In this document: one piece after another, positions 16,238-26,302 of the stretch | Numbering within the stretch: the stretch's first letter is position 1 | Layout of the letters: each line of letters begins with the position of its first letter | DNA from: Chryseobacterium sp. POL2 | GTDB taxonomy: Bacteria > Bacteroidota > Bacteroidia > Flavobacteriales > Weeksellaceae | Direction: 5' to 3' | Assembly (NCBI RefSeq): GCF_011058315.1 | Contig: NZ_CP049298.1 | Span: 3,038,001 to 3,102,000, forward strand | DNA: 64,000 nucleotides | Program-made: the position numbers and the translations under genes | The notes under the pieces: model-generated | Told to the model about the DNA's origin: nothing | The model's database searches: none | The model's input: the letters and a program-made list of their open reading frames with translations, nothing else

Positions 16238-19200
16238 ATGAATAAAAGAATTTTTGTAGAAAAGAAAGGCTTGTTTGATGTGGAAAGTCCCAAGATTTTT
16301 TCGGAAATCCTGAATGTAACTTCCCAAGTTGAAGAAGTAAAAGTGTATAATATTTACGATATCTTCGGATTGGAAGATGCCGATTTTCAAAAGGTTGCCA
16401 ATTCTACTTTTGTGGATCCCGTAACCGATATTTTGCATGAGGAAAATCCAGCGAAAAATACTTTTTTTGCCACTGAATTTCTTCCTGGTCAGTACGACCA
16501 AAGAGCAGATTCTGCGGAGCAATGTATCGCACTTTTAACGCAAAACGGAAACGCAACCGTTAGAAGTGGAAAACTTATTGAAATTAAGGGAGTTTCTGAT
16601 GCTGATTTGGTGAAAATCAAGGATTTATTGATTAATAAAGTAGAATCTAAAGAAAAAGATCTTTCCAAATTGGAAATTCCATCCGAGAATAATCCTCAAC
16701 CAGTTGTAGTTTACGAAGGTTTTAAAGATTTTTCAAAAGACGAACTGAAAGCTTTCTACGAAAATCATGGTTTTGCCTTTGGTTTAGACGATTTGGAGTT
16801 TATTCAATCTCATTTTAAATCTGAAAACAGAAATCCAACCGAAACGGAACTTAAAGTTTTAGATACCTATTGGAGCGACCATTGTCGTCACACGACTTTC
16901 GAAACAGAATTGACGGAAATTGAATTCAAAGGTCAGTTTAAACAAACTTTGGAAACTATTTTCAATGATTATTTAGAAAAAAGAAAATTTTTAGGTCGTG
17001 AAGCAAAGCCAATTTCCATGATGGATTTGGGAACGATTGCGGCTAAATATTTCAGAAAAACAGGAAACCTAGAAAACCTAGTCGTTTCTGATGAAATCAA
17101 CGCTTGTACGATAGAAATCGAAGTGGAATATGATGGTAAAAAAGAACCTTGGTATTTGCTTTTCAAGAATGAGACTCACAATCACCCAACAGAAATTGAG
17201 CCTTTTGGTGGAGCTTCAACCTGTCTTGGTGGTGCCATTCGCGATCCTTTGTCGGGAAGAGCGTTTGTGTATCAAGCGATGCGATTAACGGGAGCGGGAA
17301 ATGTTTTAGAGCCTATTTCTGATACTATTTCTGGGAAACTTCCTCAAAGAACCATTACGAAACAAGCAGCCAACGGTTATTCTTCTTATGGAAATCAAAT
17401 CGGTTTGGCGACCACTTTGGTGAACGAAATTTACCATGAAGGCTACAAAGCAAAACGTATGGAAGTTGGTTTTGTGGTGGGAGCGGTTCCAAAAACTTGG
17501 GTTAGACGTGAGAAGCCAGAAAATGGAGACATCGTGATTCTTTTGGGTGGAGCAACGGGTCGTGATGGTGTTGGTGGGGCAACAGGAAGTTCTAAAGAGC
17601 AAGATGAAACCTCTATTCATACACTTTCTACGGAAGTTCAGAAAGGAAATGCTGTTGAGGAAAGAAAAATTCAGCGTTTATTCAGAAATCCTGAAGTAAC
17701 AACTTTAATTAAAAAATCCAACGATTTTGGTGCGGGTGGCGTTTCTGTTGCGATTGGTGAAATTGCTGATTCTTTGGAAATTAACCTTGATGTTTTGCCT
17801 TTGAAATATGAAGGTTTGAACGGAACTGAATTGGCTATTTCTGAATCTCAGGAAAGAATGGCGGTGGTTATTGAAGCTAAAGATGAAGCGAAATTCATTG
17901 AGTTCTGCGAGAAAGAAAACATCAAAGCTGTTGTGGTTGCAAAAGTGACTGATTCTGGAAGAATGCAAATGTTCTGGAAAGGTGACAAAATTGTGGATTT
18001 AAGCCGTGATTTCTTGGACACCAATGGTTGTGCGAAAATCCAAACGGTAGAAATTTCTCATTTAGAAGAAGTTAGAAACGAAAAAATAGAATTTACAGAA
18101 GAAAATTTTGTAAAAATTTTAAAAGATAAAAACAACGCCTCCCAAAAAGGTTTGCTGGAAATGTTCGATGCTTCTGTGGGTGGAACAACCGTTGCAATGC
18201 CTCTTGGCGGAAAATATCAATTGACAGAAATGGAAGGAAGTGTACAAACGCTTCCAATTCTTCACGCCGAAAATATCGAAACGGTTTCTTTGGCGAGTTG
18301 GGGATTCGATGCGGATATATCTTCTCAAAACTCCATGATTGGCGCTGCAAATGCCGTGGTGGAAAGTGTTTCCAAAATTGTGGCGATGGGTGGCGATTAC
18401 AAGAAAATCCGTTTGAGCTTCCAAGAATATTTCGAAAAACTGGGAAATCAGCCTGAAAAATGGGGTAAACCAATGGCTTCGTTGTTAGGAGCTTATAATG
18501 CTCAAATGAATCTTGGTTTGGCAGCAATTGGTGGAAAAGACTCTATGAGTGGGACTTTCCAAAATATTAATGTCCCTCCAACCTTAATTTCTTTTGCTTG
18601 TGCAAATGGGGTGAAACGTCACATTATTTCTCCAGAATTCAAACTTTCGGGAAATCATTTGTATCATTTTTACAATCAAGCTAACGAAGATGGACTTCCG
18701 AATTATGATGTATTGAAAGACGTTTACGAATTTATCCATGATGGAATTGTAAAAGGAAACATCATTTCTGCAAAAACCATCAAAGAAGGTGGAGTAGCGG
18801 TTGCTTTGGCAAAAATGTCTTTTGGAAACGGTCTTGGTGCGAATGTAAATCTTGACGAAATTCAAATTTTAGAGAAAAATATCGGAGGATTAATCATTGA
18901 ATCGGTTAACGAATTATCTCATCCATCACTTACAAAAATCGGAAATGTAACTGATAACGGAAATTTAACCATCAACAATCTCGAATCTAGAATCTCGACT
19001 CTCGAATCTGTATTTACAGGAACTTTTGAAGGACTTTTCCCAACTTCCGAAAAGGAAAAAATTGTAGTGAATATTGATGAAAGCTTGAATTCAATACATC
19101 CAAGAAACATCATCATCAAAAAACATGGCATTGCAAAACCGAAAGTTTTTGCTCCCGTTTTTCCAGGAACGAACTGCGAATACGAAACGCAAAATGCTTT

Positions 19201-19927
19201 CAGAAAAGAAGGTGCCGAAGTTTCGAGCTTGCCATTAATCAATCTTGATTTCAATAAATTGAATGAAAGTATCGATGCTTGGGTGAAAGAAATTGAACAA
19301 TCTCAAATTTTAGTGTTCTCAGGAGGCTTCTCAGCAGGTGACGAGCCGGATGGTTCCGCAAAATTCATCGTCAACGTTCTTAAAAACGAAAAAATGAAAG
19401 ACGCTGTTCATGCGTTGTTGCAACGTGACGGAATGATTTTAGGGATCTGCAACGGTTTCCAAGCTTTGGTAAAATCTGGATTATTGCCTTATGGTGAAAT
19501 CCGTGATTTGGATGCCAATTCTCCAACATTAGCGCACAACGCCATCGGAAGACATATTTCGCAAATGGTGAATGTGAGAGTAACGAATGAAGATTCGCCT
19601 TGGTTAAAAGGAATGAAAGATTTGACCTATACAATTCCAATTTCGCATGGTGAAGGTCGTTTTATGGCTTCGGAAGAGGTGTTGACAGAACTTTATAAAA
19701 ACGGACAAATCGCAACTCAGTATGTAGATTTCGACGGAAATATCGCGCACGGAATGCCGTTTAATCCTAATAACTCATTATTTGGAATTGAGGGTGTGAC
19801 GAGTTTAGATGGTAAAATTTTTGGTAGAATGGGACATCCAGAGCGTTTTGCTGAAGGTTTGATGAAAAATATTCCATCTGCGAATTATCACAACATTTTC
19901 AAAAATGGTGTGGCGTATTTTAAATAA
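16238..19927 (+). CDS. purL: Phosphoribosylformylglycinamidine synthase (large, fused type)
   Basis: 1229 residues from the ATG at 16238. ATP-dependent conversion of FGAR and glutamine to FGAM. The N-terminal and two AIRS-like domains carry YWSDHCRHTTF, KNETHNHPTEIEPFGGAST and GGKDSMSGTF. The class-I glutaminase domain at the C-terminus shows PVFPGTNCEYET, the nucleophile Cys in LGICNGFQAL and the GHPERFAEG His/Glu pair. Between the synthetase and glutaminase parts (about residues 913-925) the DNA turns into a low-complexity unit (18976-19010), translating as NNLESRISTLES, which looks like an inserted repeat. A strong hairpin follows the stop. Confidence 0.97.
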   Translation: MNKRIFVEKKGLFDVESPKIFSEILNVTSQVEEVKVYNIYDIFGLEDADFQKVANSTFVDPVTDILHEENPAKNTFFATEFLPGQYDQRADSAEQCIALLTQNGNATVRSGKLIEIKGVSDADLVKIKDLLINKVESKEKDLSKLEIPSENNPQPVVVYEGFKDFSKDELKAFYENHGFAFGLDDLEFIQSHFKSENRNPTETELKVLDTYWSDHCRHTTFETELTEIEFKGQFKQTLETIFNDYLEKRKFLGREAKPISMMDLGTIAAKYFRKTGNLENLVVSDEINACTIEIEVEYDGKKEPWYLLFKNETHNHPTEIEPFGGASTCLGGAIRDPLSGRAFVYQAMRLTGAGNVLEPISDTISGKLPQRTITKQAANGYSSYGNQIGLATTLVNEIYHEGYKAKRMEVGFVVGAVPKTWVRREKPENGDIVILLGGATGRDGVGGATGSSKEQDETSIHTLSTEVQKGNAVEERKIQRLFRNPEVTTLIKKSNDFGAGGVSVAIGEIADSLEINLDVLPLKYEGLNGTELAISESQERMAVVIEAKDEAKFIEFCEKENIKAVVVAKVTDSGRMQMFWKGDKIVDLSRDFLDTNGCAKIQTVEISHLEEVRNEKIEFTEENFVKILKDKNNASQKGLLEMFDASVGGTTVAMPLGGKYQLTEMEGSVQTLPILHAENIETVSLASWGFDADISSQNSMIGAANAVVESVSKIVAMGGDYKKIRLSFQEYFEKLGNQPEKWGKPMASLLGAYNAQMNLGLAAIGGKDSMSGTFQNINVPPTLISFACANGVKRHIISPEFKLSGNHLYHFYNQANEDGLPNYDVLKDVYEFIHDGIVKGNIISAKTIKEGGVAVALAKMSFGNGLGANVNLDEIQILEKNIGGLIIESVNELSHPSLTKIGNVTDNGNLTINNLESRISTLESVFTGTFEGLFPTSEKEKIVVNIDESLNSIHPRNIIIKKHGIAKPKVFAPVFPGTNCEYETQNAFRKEGAEVSSLPLINLDFNKLNESIDAWVKEIEQSQILVFSGGFSAGDEPDGSAKFIVNVLKNEKMKDAVHALLQRDGMILGICNGFQALVKSGLLPYGEIRDLDANSPTLAHNAIGRHISQMVNVRVTNEDSPWLKGMKDLTYTIPISHGEGRFMASEEVLTELYKNGQIATQYVDFDGNIAHGMPFNPNNSLFGIEGVTSLDGKIFGRMGHPERFAEGLMKNIPSANYHNIFKNGVAYFK
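18976..19010 (+). repeat. Micro-repeat inside purL
   Basis: Three to four degenerate copies of a CTCGAATCTAGAAT-type unit in tandem, in frame, in the linker before the glutaminase domain. It resembles the AAATCTC units in the purL leader and intergenic low-complexity DNA rather than the surrounding codons. Confidence 0.55.
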
Positions 19928-19951
19928 ATTGTCTTAATAGAAGAAACTAAT

Positions 19952-19990
19952 AAATATAGGAATTGTAGGCCGTCTACAATTCCTATATTT
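19952..19990. terminator. 17-bp perfect hairpin between purL and the next gene
   Basis: Arms 19952-19968 and 19974-19990 are exact reverse complements around GCCGT. It lies 25 bp past the purL stop. The right arm contains most of the TATATTTG promoter box (19984-19991) of the next gene, so one structure serves both signals. Confidence 0.8.
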
Positions 19991-19991
19991 G
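19984..19991 (+). promoter_or_regulatory. -7 box of the SRPBCC gene
   Basis: TATATTTG, 21 bp upstream of the ATG at 20013, overlapping the right arm of the hairpin. Confidence 0.6.
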
Positions 19992-20012
19992 CATTTGCAA
20001 TCACTCTAAACT

Positions 20013-21050
20013 ATGCGTGGGATAAAATTTGGTGTTTTAATTTTAATAATTCTTTTTGGGATTTATGCCGTTTCTATGACTTTTGTTGATGAAAGAAAAG
20101 AGTACAGCATTCATTCTAACATTACTTATCCGATAGATAAAGTTTTCCCACAATTTAATAATCTACAAAATTTTTCGCATTGGAATGATTTTTTCACCCA
20201 AGATAAAAATCTGGGATTTAGCTTTTTCACACCTTATTCAGGCAAAGATTCTTCGATGAAATTTTATAATAAAAAGCATCAAGATCAATTTGGGGAGATG
20301 TTTATTCGCTATGAAAATCCTATGAAGAGCCTTCGTTATCAATTGTTTTTGGAAGATGAATCTTACCCGTATTTGATAGATGTAAAATTTATTGGAAAAG
20401 GAGAATCTACCGAGATTAATTGGAAAATACAAACACCGAAACAGCCATTGCTTAGACGTTCGCTTAATTTGCTTTCCGAAACCTTATTTGTTGAAAATAT
20501 TGAGAAAAGTATTAAGAATTTGACAGCAATTTTAGGTAACAAAGTAGATAAAGAAAATTTGATTGCTTCTATTAAATACGATAGTATAATGGTGGAAAAT
20601 CAAGAAAGCGCTTTGCTGTTGGGCGTTAACGTGAGTACATCGAATAAAAAAGATGCCTTATTAAAGAATATTGTTATTAATCATAATAAAGTTGTAAATT
20701 ATGTAAAACAAGATTTGGGTAAAAAAGATGATGAATTTGGAAGCCCAATTTTAATTACCAATCCTAATAATTTTAAAGATAAAGAAGTGTCCTATTTTTA
20801 TGGTGTGGCACTTCCCAAGAGAATAAGCACTTCGGATAACAATTATACTTTCCGAACGCTCAACGGCGGCCAAACTTACTTTATGTATTACAAAGGTAGT
20901 TATGCAGGTCGTATAAAAAGTATACAACAATTAATACAAAAAGTTAAAAAAGATACCCTGCGACATGGAGATTTGCAAGAACAATTTTTGGAAGAGCCAG
21001 ACGCTACTTCTGATGTCAAATTAAAACTGCAACTTCCTGTCTATCGATAA
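20013..21050 (+). CDS. Membrane-anchored SRPBCC/polyketide cyclase-like protein
   Basis: 345 residues. An N-terminal hydrophobic helix (about 6-24) is followed by a SRPBCC-like domain (about 30-170; ITYPIDKVFPQFNNLQNFSHW is the typical strand-helix entry). The second half (about 180-345), with FYGVALPKRI and a GGQTYFMYYKGSY stretch, looks like a GyrI-like effector-binding domain. This pairing is common in Bacteroidota, and the ligand is unknown. It stands alone between purL and sucA. Domain calls are by fold-level resemblance only. Confidence 0.75.
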   Translation: MRGIKFGVLILIILFGIYAVSMTFVDERKEYSIHSNITYPIDKVFPQFNNLQNFSHWNDFFTQDKNLGFSFFTPYSGKDSSMKFYNKKHQDQFGEMFIRYENPMKSLRYQLFLEDESYPYLIDVKFIGKGESTEINWKIQTPKQPLLRRSLNLLSETLFVENIEKSIKNLTAILGNKVDKENLIASIKYDSIMVENQESALLLGVNVSTSNKKDALLKNIVINHNKVVNYVKQDLGKKDDEFGSPILITNPNNFKDKEVSYFYGVALPKRISTSDNNYTFRTLNGGQTYFMYYKGSYAGRIKSIQQLIQKVKKDTLRHGDLQEQFLEEPDATSDVKLKLQLPVYR

Positions 21051-21127
21051 GTCGGACTTCGAAAAAATGATATTTAACATATTGTTAAAATGCATATTCG
21101 TTTGCCCGATTATAGATAAAAATTTAG

Positions 21128-21135
21128 TAAATTTG
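21128..21135 (+). promoter_or_regulatory. -7 box of sucA
   Basis: TAAATTTG, 43 bp upstream of the sucA ATG; a TTTG at 21101-21104 could be the -33 element, though the 23-bp gap is wide. Confidence 0.5.
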
Positions 21136-21178
21136 TTGGCAATATTTGATAATTTTTATAAACAGATAATCTGTAATA

Positions 21179-23971
21179 ATGGATAAATTTTCGTTTCTAA
21201 ATGCCGCACATGCTCAGTTGATTGATGACATGTACGAGCAGTACCTGAAATACCCAGATTCTTTAGAACCTTCATGGAAAGCTTTTTTCCAAGGTTTTGA
21301 CTTTGCGAGAGAATATTATGGTGATGATGACAGCAATGACATGTCACCAGTTGTACAATATGCACAACAAAGTGTTAACAATGGCCAAGCTTCTGAAGAT
21401 ATTAGCAAAGAATTCAAAGTTCTTAATTTGATTGAAGCTTACAGAACGCGTGGACACCTTTTTACAAAAACCAATCCTGTAAGAGAAAGAAGACATTTTG
21501 CGCCGACTTTAGCGATTGAAAATTTTGATTTGACAGTAGCAGATCTTAATAAAAAATTCAACTCTGCCACAACAACAGGAATGCCTGGACCAGCGACTCT
21601 AGCAGATATTATTAAACATCTTGATGAGATCTATTGCGACTCTATTGGAGTTGAATATATGCACATTAACAATATCGAGGAGAAGCAATTCATAAGAGAA
21701 TGGGTTAGTGTTAACGAAAATCATCCAAAATTGTCTGCGGATGAAAAAACAGAAATTCTTTTCAAACTTAACCAAGCGGTAGCATTTGAAAATTATTTGC
21801 ATACAAAATTCGTTGGACAAAAACGTTTCTCACTAGAAGGTGGAGAATCTTTGATTCCTGCGCTTGACCAATTGATCACCAAGTCATCACAATTGGGTGT
21901 TGATGAGGTCGTTCTTGGGATGGCTCACCGTGGACGTCTTAACGTCTTAACGAATATTTTCCAAAAATCATACAAACAGATTTTCTCAGAATTTGAAGGG
22001 AAAGAATTTGAAGAAGATGTATTTTCGGGAGATGTTAAATACCATTTAGGTTCTTCTAAAACGATTACAACAGCTAATGGAGAAGAGGTCGTTATCAATT
22101 TGACACCAAACCCATCTCACTTAGAAACTGTTGCTGCTTTGGTTGAAGGTATTTGTCGTGCAAAAGTTGACCACAAGTATAAAGATTACAAAAAAGTTTT
22201 ACCAATTGTTATCCATGGTGACGGTGCAATTGCTGGCCAAGGTATCGTGTACGAAATTGCACAGATGATGACCTTGGACGGTTACAAAACTGGCGGAACA
22301 GTACATATTGTCGTTAACAACCAAGTGTCGTTTACAACCAACTATTTAGATGCAAGATCATCTATCTATTCTACAGATATTGCAAAAGTAACACAATCTC
22401 CAGTGATGCATGTTAATGCTGATGATGTTGAAGCAGTTGTACATGCTATTAGATTTGCTGCAGATTTCAGAGCTAGATTTGGGAAAGATGTTTATATCGA
22501 TCTTTTAGGCTATAGAAAATATGGACACAACGAAGGTGACGAACCAAGATTTACACAACCTAATCTTTATAAAACCATTTCTAAACATCAAAATCCACGC
22601 GAAATTTATAAAGCAAAATTAATTCAGGAAGGTATTGTTTCTGATGAGGTTTTGAAAAGCATGGAGCAAGATTTTAAAAAGTTATTGGATGAAAACTTTG
22701 ATGCTTCCAAAGGTATCGAGCGTAATACCATGACACCTTTTATGGAAAATGATTGGGTAGATTTTCCAATGGCGCCGAAAGGTTCAATTCTTAAGTCTGT
22801 AGATACGACTTATGACCTAGCTAAACTTAAAGAATTAGCCATTAAAATCTCTACTTTGCCTGGGGATAAAAAATTCCTGAACAAAATCACAAGATTGTTC
22901 GAAAACCGTATCAAAATGGTTGAAAACAATTCTTTGGATTGGTCAATGGGAGAATTATTAGCATACGCAACATTGTTGACAGAGCAATTCGGTATTAGAA
23001 TTTCTGGGGAAGATGTTGAGAGAGGGACTTTCTCTCACCGTCATGCGGTTATTAAAACGGAAGATACAGAAGAAGAATATGTTCCATTAAAACATGTTTC
23101 TGATTCTCAGTTTGATATTTATAATTCACACTTGTCAGAATATGCCGTTTTAGGATTTGATTATGGTTATGCAATGGCATCGCCAAAAACGTTGACGATC
23201 TGGGAAGCACAGTTCGGAGATTTCATGAATGGTGCACAAATCATCATCGATCAATATCTTGTAGCAGCTGAAGAAAAATGGAAAATCCAGGACGGTCTTG
23301 TGATGTTATTGCCTCACGGATCAGAAGGGCAAGGTGCCGAGCACTCCTCAGCAAGAATGGAGAGATTCTTGACGCTTTGTGCAAATGATAATATTATCGT
23401 TGCGGATATTACTTCGCCAGCCAACTATTTCCACTTATTGAGAAGACAAATGAAATTTGGATTCAGAAAACCTTTGGTTGTTTTCACACCAAAATCTTTA
23501 TTAAGACATCCAAAAGTGGTATCAAGCTTAGAAGATATGGCACAAGGAGAATTCCAACCAATATTGGATGATCCAACAGCTGATCCTAACAAAGTAGAAC
23601 GTCTTGTTCTTTGTACTGGTAAGTTGTATTTCGATTTATTAGCTAAAAAAGAGGAAAGTGGTGACGAGAAAGTTGCTTTGGTGAGATTAGAACAATTGTA
23701 TCCACTTAATATGGATAAAATCAATGCAATATTCGAAAAATATAACAAAAGAACTGATCTTGTTTGGGCACAAGAAGAACCAGAAAATATGGGAGCATGG
23801 AGCTATATTCTAAGAAACTTTAGAGATACAGGTATCCAAGTAATTTCTCCAGTAGCTTCAGGTACACCAGCGCCAGGTAGCCACAAAATGTTTGAAAGAA
23901 ATCAAACAGCCATCATCAATAGAATTTTTAATTGTGATGATGCGCCAACCAATAGACCAGTTACAGCATAA
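21179..23971 (+). CDS. sucA: 2-oxoglutarate dehydrogenase E1 component
   Basis: 930 residues. Thiamine-diphosphate enzyme that decarboxylates 2-oxoglutarate and acylates the lipoyl group of E2. The N-terminal segment (SFLNAAHAQLIDDMYEQYLK) is the E2-interaction region. LGMAHRGRLNVL and HGDGAIAGQGIVYEI belong to the ThDP site, GYRKYGHNEGDEP to the substrate site, and LLPHGSEGQGAEHSSAR to the C-terminal transketolase-like domain. It is followed after 63 bp by sucB, forming a TCA-cycle operon; E3 is not in the window. Confidence 0.98.
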   Translation: MDKFSFLNAAHAQLIDDMYEQYLKYPDSLEPSWKAFFQGFDFAREYYGDDDSNDMSPVVQYAQQSVNNGQASEDISKEFKVLNLIEAYRTRGHLFTKTNPVRERRHFAPTLAIENFDLTVADLNKKFNSATTTGMPGPATLADIIKHLDEIYCDSIGVEYMHINNIEEKQFIREWVSVNENHPKLSADEKTEILFKLNQAVAFENYLHTKFVGQKRFSLEGGESLIPALDQLITKSSQLGVDEVVLGMAHRGRLNVLTNIFQKSYKQIFSEFEGKEFEEDVFSGDVKYHLGSSKTITTANGEEVVINLTPNPSHLETVAALVEGICRAKVDHKYKDYKKVLPIVIHGDGAIAGQGIVYEIAQMMTLDGYKTGGTVHIVVNNQVSFTTNYLDARSSIYSTDIAKVTQSPVMHVNADDVEAVVHAIRFAADFRARFGKDVYIDLLGYRKYGHNEGDEPRFTQPNLYKTISKHQNPREIYKAKLIQEGIVSDEVLKSMEQDFKKLLDENFDASKGIERNTMTPFMENDWVDFPMAPKGSILKSVDTTYDLAKLKELAIKISTLPGDKKFLNKITRLFENRIKMVENNSLDWSMGELLAYATLLTEQFGIRISGEDVERGTFSHRHAVIKTEDTEEEYVPLKHVSDSQFDIYNSHLSEYAVLGFDYGYAMASPKTLTIWEAQFGDFMNGAQIIIDQYLVAAEEKWKIQDGLVMLLPHGSEGQGAEHSSARMERFLTLCANDNIIVADITSPANYFHLLRRQMKFGFRKPLVVFTPKSLLRHPKVVSSLEDMAQGEFQPILDDPTADPNKVERLVLCTGKLYFDLLAKKEESGDEKVALVRLEQLYPLNMDKINAIFEKYNKRTDLVWAQEEPENMGAWSYILRNFRDTGIQVISPVASGTPAPGSHKMFERNQTAIINRIFNCDDAPTNRPVTA

Positions 23972-24034
23972 TTAAAAACTAACGATATTATATTAGAGTT
24001 TATAAACTCTGTTTAAAACAAAAAAATTACTCCT

Positions 24035-25252
24035 ATGTCAATATTAGAAATGAAAGTCCCTTCACCGGGAGAATCTATCACAGAAGTTGAAATTGCAACT
24101 TGGTTAGTTAAAGATGGCGATTATGTTGAAAAAGATCAACCTATCGCAGAAGTAGATTCGGACAAAGCAACACTTGAGCTTCCTGCAGAAGAAAGCGGAA
24201 TAATTACTCTAAAAGCTGAAGAAGGTGATGTGGTACAAGTAGGACAAGTGGTTTGTCTTATCGACATGAGTGGGGCAAAACCCGAAGGTGCAGCGACACC
24301 AGTTGAAGCTCCAAAAGTTGAAGCTCCAAAAGTTGAAACGAAAAAAGAAGCACCAGCGGCTGCAACTTATGCAAGCAATACACCTTCTCCTGCAGCTAAA
24401 AAAATTCTTGACGAAAAGGGAATGGAGCCAGCGCAAGTACAAGGAACTGGTCGTGACGGAAGAATCACAAAAGATGACGCTGTAAAAGCTGTTCCAGCAA
24501 TGGGTGCTACACCATCAGGTTCTGGAAGTCGCGCACAATCTACAACAAAACTTTCTGTACTTAGAAGAAAAATTGCAGCAAGATTGGTTTCAGTTAAAAA
24601 CGAAACCGCAATGTTGACAACTTTCAACGAAGTGGATATGTCAGAAATCTTCAGAATCAGAAAACAATATAAAGAAGAATTCGCAGCTAAACATGGTGTA
24701 GGACTAGGCTTTATGTCGTTCTTTACCAAAGCGGTTACAAGAGCTTTAGAATTATATCCAGATGTTAATGCATCTATCGACGGTGATTTTAAAATTAACT
24801 ATGATTTCTGTGATATTTCTATCGCGGTTTCAGGACCAAAAGGTCTTATGGTACCCGTTCTTAGAAATGCGGAAAATATGACGTTACGTAATGTTGAAGC
24901 TAACATCAAAGATCTTGCAACTAAAGTAAGAGATGGTAAAATTACAGTTGACGAAATGACGGGTGGTACATTTACAATTACCAATGGTGGTACTTTTGGT
25001 TCTATGATGTCTACACCAATTATCAATCCACCACAATCTGCAATTTTGGGAATGCACAACATTATCCAGAGACCAGTTGCAGTGGATGGGCAAGTGGTGA
25101 TTCGCCCAATGATGTATGTTGCGATGTCTTATGACCACCGTATTATCGATGGTAAAGAATCTGTAGGTTTCTTGGTAGCTGTTAAAGAAGCAATCGATAA
25201 TCCAGTAGAATTCTTGATGGGTGGCGACGAAAGAAAAGCCCTAGAACTTTAA
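24035..25252 (+). CDS. sucB: Dihydrolipoyllysine succinyltransferase (E2 of 2-OGDH)
   Basis: 405 residues. A single lipoyl domain (1-77) with the modified Lys in [11 protein letters not shown] Pro/Ala/Lys-rich linker (about 85-120) contains a direct repeat [13 protein letters not shown] peripheral subunit-binding domain (about 125-160, [12 protein letters not shown]...[12 protein letters not shown]) and a catalytic domain follow. The catalytic His and Asp are in [11 protein letters not shown] near the C-terminus. Transfers the succinyl group to CoA. Ends at a strong hairpin terminator. Confidence 0.97.
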   Translation: MSILEMKVPSPGESITEVEIATWLVKDGDYVEKDQPIAEVDSDKATLELPAEESGIITLKAEEGDVVQVGQVVCLIDMSGAKPEGAATPVEAPKVEAPKVETKKEAPAAATYASNTPSPAAKKILDEKGMEPAQVQGTGRDGRITKDDAVKAVPAMGATPSGSGSRAQSTTKLSVLRRKIAARLVSVKNETAMLTTFNEVDMSEIFRIRKQYKEEFAAKHGVGLGFMSFFTKAVTRALELYPDVNASIDGDFKINYDFCDISIAVSGPKGLMVPVLRNAENMTLRNVEANIKDLATKVRDGKITVDEMTGGTFTITNGGTFGSMMSTPIINPPQSAILGMHNIIQRPVAVDGQVVIRPMMYVAMSYDHRIIDGKESVGFLVAVKEAIDNPVEFLMGGDERKALEL

Positions 25253-25275
25253 GATTAAAATTCTCGATATATTAT

Positions 25276-25305
25276 AAAATCCCGCTAATTTCGGCGGGAT
25301 TTTTG
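25276..25305 (+). terminator. Terminator of sucA-sucB
   Basis: AAAATCCCGC (25276-25285) pairs with GCGGGATTTT (25294-25303) and runs into T residues. Confidence 0.9.
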
Positions 25306-25331
25306 TATTAGCTAAAATATAAACTTTAGCC

Positions 25332-25718
25332 ATGGTCTCTAAAACTACTTCTCAGATACAAGTAACAGTTCATACAGAATATGACGCAAAAAACAGTTTT
25401 CCACTCGATTTTCGTCATACCTTTCGTTATTACATTATCATCGAAAATAAAGGTCAAGAAAAGGTGAAGTTGCTCCGTCGCAGATGGCAAATTTTTGATG
25501 TCGGTTTTGGACAGTCATTTGTCGAAGGAGAAGGAGTTATAGGACTACAACCTATCATAGAACCTGGACAAGTTTTCAAGTATTTTTCGAATGTTGTTCT
25601 GCAATCCGGAATAGGAAATATGACAGGTCAGTATCTTTTTGTAAATATTAATAGCAACGAAACTTTTGAAGTTGAAATTCCGAAATTTAGTTTGTTTTCT
25701 GAAATTTTAAATAACTAA
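25332..25718 (+). CDS. apaG: ApaG-type protein
   Basis: 128 residues, one domain with an immunoglobulin/FN3-like fold. HTFRYYIIIENKGQEKVKLLRRRWQI and the glycine-rich GEGVIGLQPIIEPGQVFKY are typical. ApaG is historically linked to Co2+/Mg2+ efflux and Ap4A phenotypes in enterobacteria, but its biochemical role is unsettled. It ends convergently with the exonuclease gene; their stop regions overlap by 4 bp. Confidence 0.93.
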   Translation: MVSKTTSQIQVTVHTEYDAKNSFPLDFRHTFRYYIIIENKGQEKVKLLRRRWQIFDVGFGQSFVEGEGVIGLQPIIEPGQVFKYFSNVVLQSGIGNMTGQYLFVNINSNETFEVEIPKFSLFSEILNN

Positions 25719-26269
25719 AGTTGCTTAATGTTTTTATTGAAATAATCATTGATCTCGTCATTTCGTGTGAGCATCAAACGTTCAAATCCCAATAATGAAA
25801 TTTTAGCACAAACTTCGGCATCATCTCCTGCTCTGTGATGCTTGAAACTAATCTGATGTTGATCGGCCAAATTCCTCAAACCATAAGTTTTAAGGTTTTT
25901 CCAAGATTTTTTAGCCAAAGAAATACTACACAAATAATTGATTTTCGGTTTGAAAAATCCATAATAATCCAAACAACTGCGAAGGACTCCTGCATCAAAA
26001 GACGCATTGTGCGCGATCATAAGATTACCATACATTAATTCCTCAGCTTCATGCCAAATGTCTTCAAAACTAGGGGCGTCAGCAACATCTTCTGGCGATA
26101 TGCCATGTACTTCGATATTTCTCGGATGGAAATAAGGGAAACTAGGCGGTTTTATCAGCCAAGTTTTGGTAGTCACAATTTCTCCGTTTTCAACGATGCA
26201 AATGCCCATTTCACAAGCTGAGTTTCGCTCGTGAGTAGCAGTTTCAAAATCTATTGCAACAAAATCCAT
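25715..26269 (-). CDS. DEDDh 3'-5' exonuclease (DnaQ-like)
   Basis: 184 residues. Exo I motif FVAIDFETA (Asp5, Glu7 region), Exo II AHNASFDAGVLRSCL and Exo III HHRAGDDAEVCAK with the catalytic His five residues before Asp. It has no polymerase domain, so it is a stand-alone proofreading-type or RNase T-like nuclease. It is 33 bp downstream of the GT2 gene on the same strand and may share its transcript. Confidence 0.92.
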   Translation of the reverse strand: MDFVAIDFETATHERNSACEMGICIVENGEIVTTKTWLIKPPSFPYFHPRNIEVHGISPEDVADAPSFEDIWHEAEELMYGNLMIAHNASFDAGVLRSCLDYYGFFKPKINYLCSISLAKKSWKNLKTYGLRNLADQHQISFKHHRAGDDAEVCAKISLLGFERLMLTRNDEINDYFNKNIKQL

Positions 26270-26302
26270 TTTCTTGAGATATCATTTTTTATAAACAAAA
26301 AT

